From Nitrosovibrio sp. Nv17 (lineage in GTDB: Bacteria > Pseudomonadota > Gammaproteobacteria > Burkholderiales > Nitrosomonadaceae), in NCBI RefSeq assembly GCF_900119085.1, contig NZ_FPIQ01000009.1, positions 1 to 42,589 of the forward strand: a stretch of DNA of 42,589 nt, read 5' to 3'. This document shows positions 42,141 to 42,589 of this stretch, piece by piece. Under the pieces are notes generated by a model that saw only the letters and a program-made list of their open reading frames with translations, did not search any database and was not told the origin of the DNA. How positions within the stretch are numbered: position 1 is the first letter of the stretch; each line of letters opens with the position of its first letter. A program made the position numbers and the translations under genes.

Positions 42141-42589
42141 TTTGGTTCATCGCGGAATCGCGTGGAGCAGCGGTAGCGGTAGGATGGGTGGAGCGCAGCG
42201 CAACCCATCATCTCTTTGTCTTTCGCCGTCGATCAAACGTAGTCGATCAAATATACGATGGATGGAGCAACGCGCAACCCATCATCTTTTTTCGTTTCGT
42301 CCTTGGCCCGTTGATTTCATGAATCCGGTGGGTTGCGCTGCGCTCCACCCACCCTACAAATTCATGGTTTGAATGCTCTGCTTTTCCCGTAGGATGGGTG
42401 GAGCGCAGCGTAACCCATCATTCCCCGCGGAAGGCGACGGCGGGTTGCATCCCGTTTCCTCCGTCCTGCGTGTCCGAAAATCGGCGCCGCTTTTCCCCGA
42501 AGCAGCGGTAGGATGGGTGGAGCGGAGCGCAACCCATCATCTCTTTGTCTCTCGCCGTCGATCAAATATACGATGGATGGAGCAATGCG
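42141..42589. repeat. Dense cluster of interspersed palindromic repeats
   Basis: At least five arms occur: GATGGGTGGAGCGCAGC/GCAACCCATC at ~42183-42209, GGATGGAGCAACGC near 42260, GGTGGGTTGCGCTGC near 42330, GATGGGTGGAGCGCAGC near 42394 and GATGGGTGGAGCGGAGC near 42511. The segment CATCTCTTTGTCT..CGCCGTCGATCAA to GGATGGAGCAA occurs twice (42209 onward and 42538 to the window end), so a unit of about 330 bases is directly repeated. CATCGCGGAATCGCGTGGAG near 42147 is the reverse complement of a motif at 33.7 kb. No gene in this stretch. Confidence 0.8.

Overview
The window looks like a chromosome segment from a GC-rich betaproteobacterium related to the ammonia oxidisers (Nitrosomonadales). The main evidence is a complete amoC at 12.9-13.7 kb whose protein is very close to Nitrosomonas/Nitrosospira AmoC. 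Two TonB receptors, a PEP-CTERM protein and a sulfide-oxidation set fit a Gram-negative bacterium. No rRNA, tRNA or CRISPR array was seen. The taxonomic call is an inference from a few proteins.

Layout. 0-1.7 kb: IS110-type transposase tail, interspersed palindromic repeats, a DUF433/DUF5615 toxin-antitoxin pair and a 5'-truncated GNAT gene. 1.7-10.7 kb: an operon of two giant proteins (1440 and 1548 aa) of unknown function. 11.4-12.1 kb: PEP-CTERM exported protein. 12.2-12.7 kb: tandem repeat block. 12.9-13.8 kb: orphan amoC with three copies of a 21-bp element just upstream. 14.2-20.7 kb: a sulfur locus. It has a sigma-54 activator with a Cys-rich sensor domain and, divergently behind a near-consensus -24/-12 promoter, a beta-carbonic-anhydrase-fold protein resembling COS/CS2 hydrolases, an FmdB zinc ribbon, a persulfide dioxygenase, a type II sulfide:quinone oxidoreductase and a TauE/SafE transporter. 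21-22.6 kb: two exported proteins.

22.9-24.6 kb is an AT-richer island with an unusual Xre/RES toxin-antitoxin pair and two operator-like inverted repeats. 24.9-30.5 kb holds scattered metabolic and small regulatory genes: Zn alcohol dehydrogenase, an ArsR-SRPBCC-VOC operon, a glycosyltransferase, another VOC protein and an NlpE/META lipoprotein. 30.6-31.4 kb is a VapBC pair behind a palindrome. 31.4-33.4 kb is a DnaQ-like exonuclease/GIY-YIG fusion overlapping a LexA-like gene, with a large symmetric dyad directly before the first start codon. 33.5-33.9 kb holds repeats and a terminator. 33.9-38.3 kb holds two TonB-dependent receptors. 38.6-42.0 kb is a pentose-phosphate operon (transaldolase, 6-phosphogluconate dehydrogenase, DoxX, 6-phosphogluconolactonase). 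42.0-42.6 kb is again dense in the interspersed repeat.

How parts work together (inference). The sulfur locus would form a route COS or CS2 -> H2S -> persulfide -> sulfite -> export, switched on by the sigma-54 activator. The least explained parts are the giant-protein pair, the repeated element upstream of amoC and the exonuclease/LexA-like operator.
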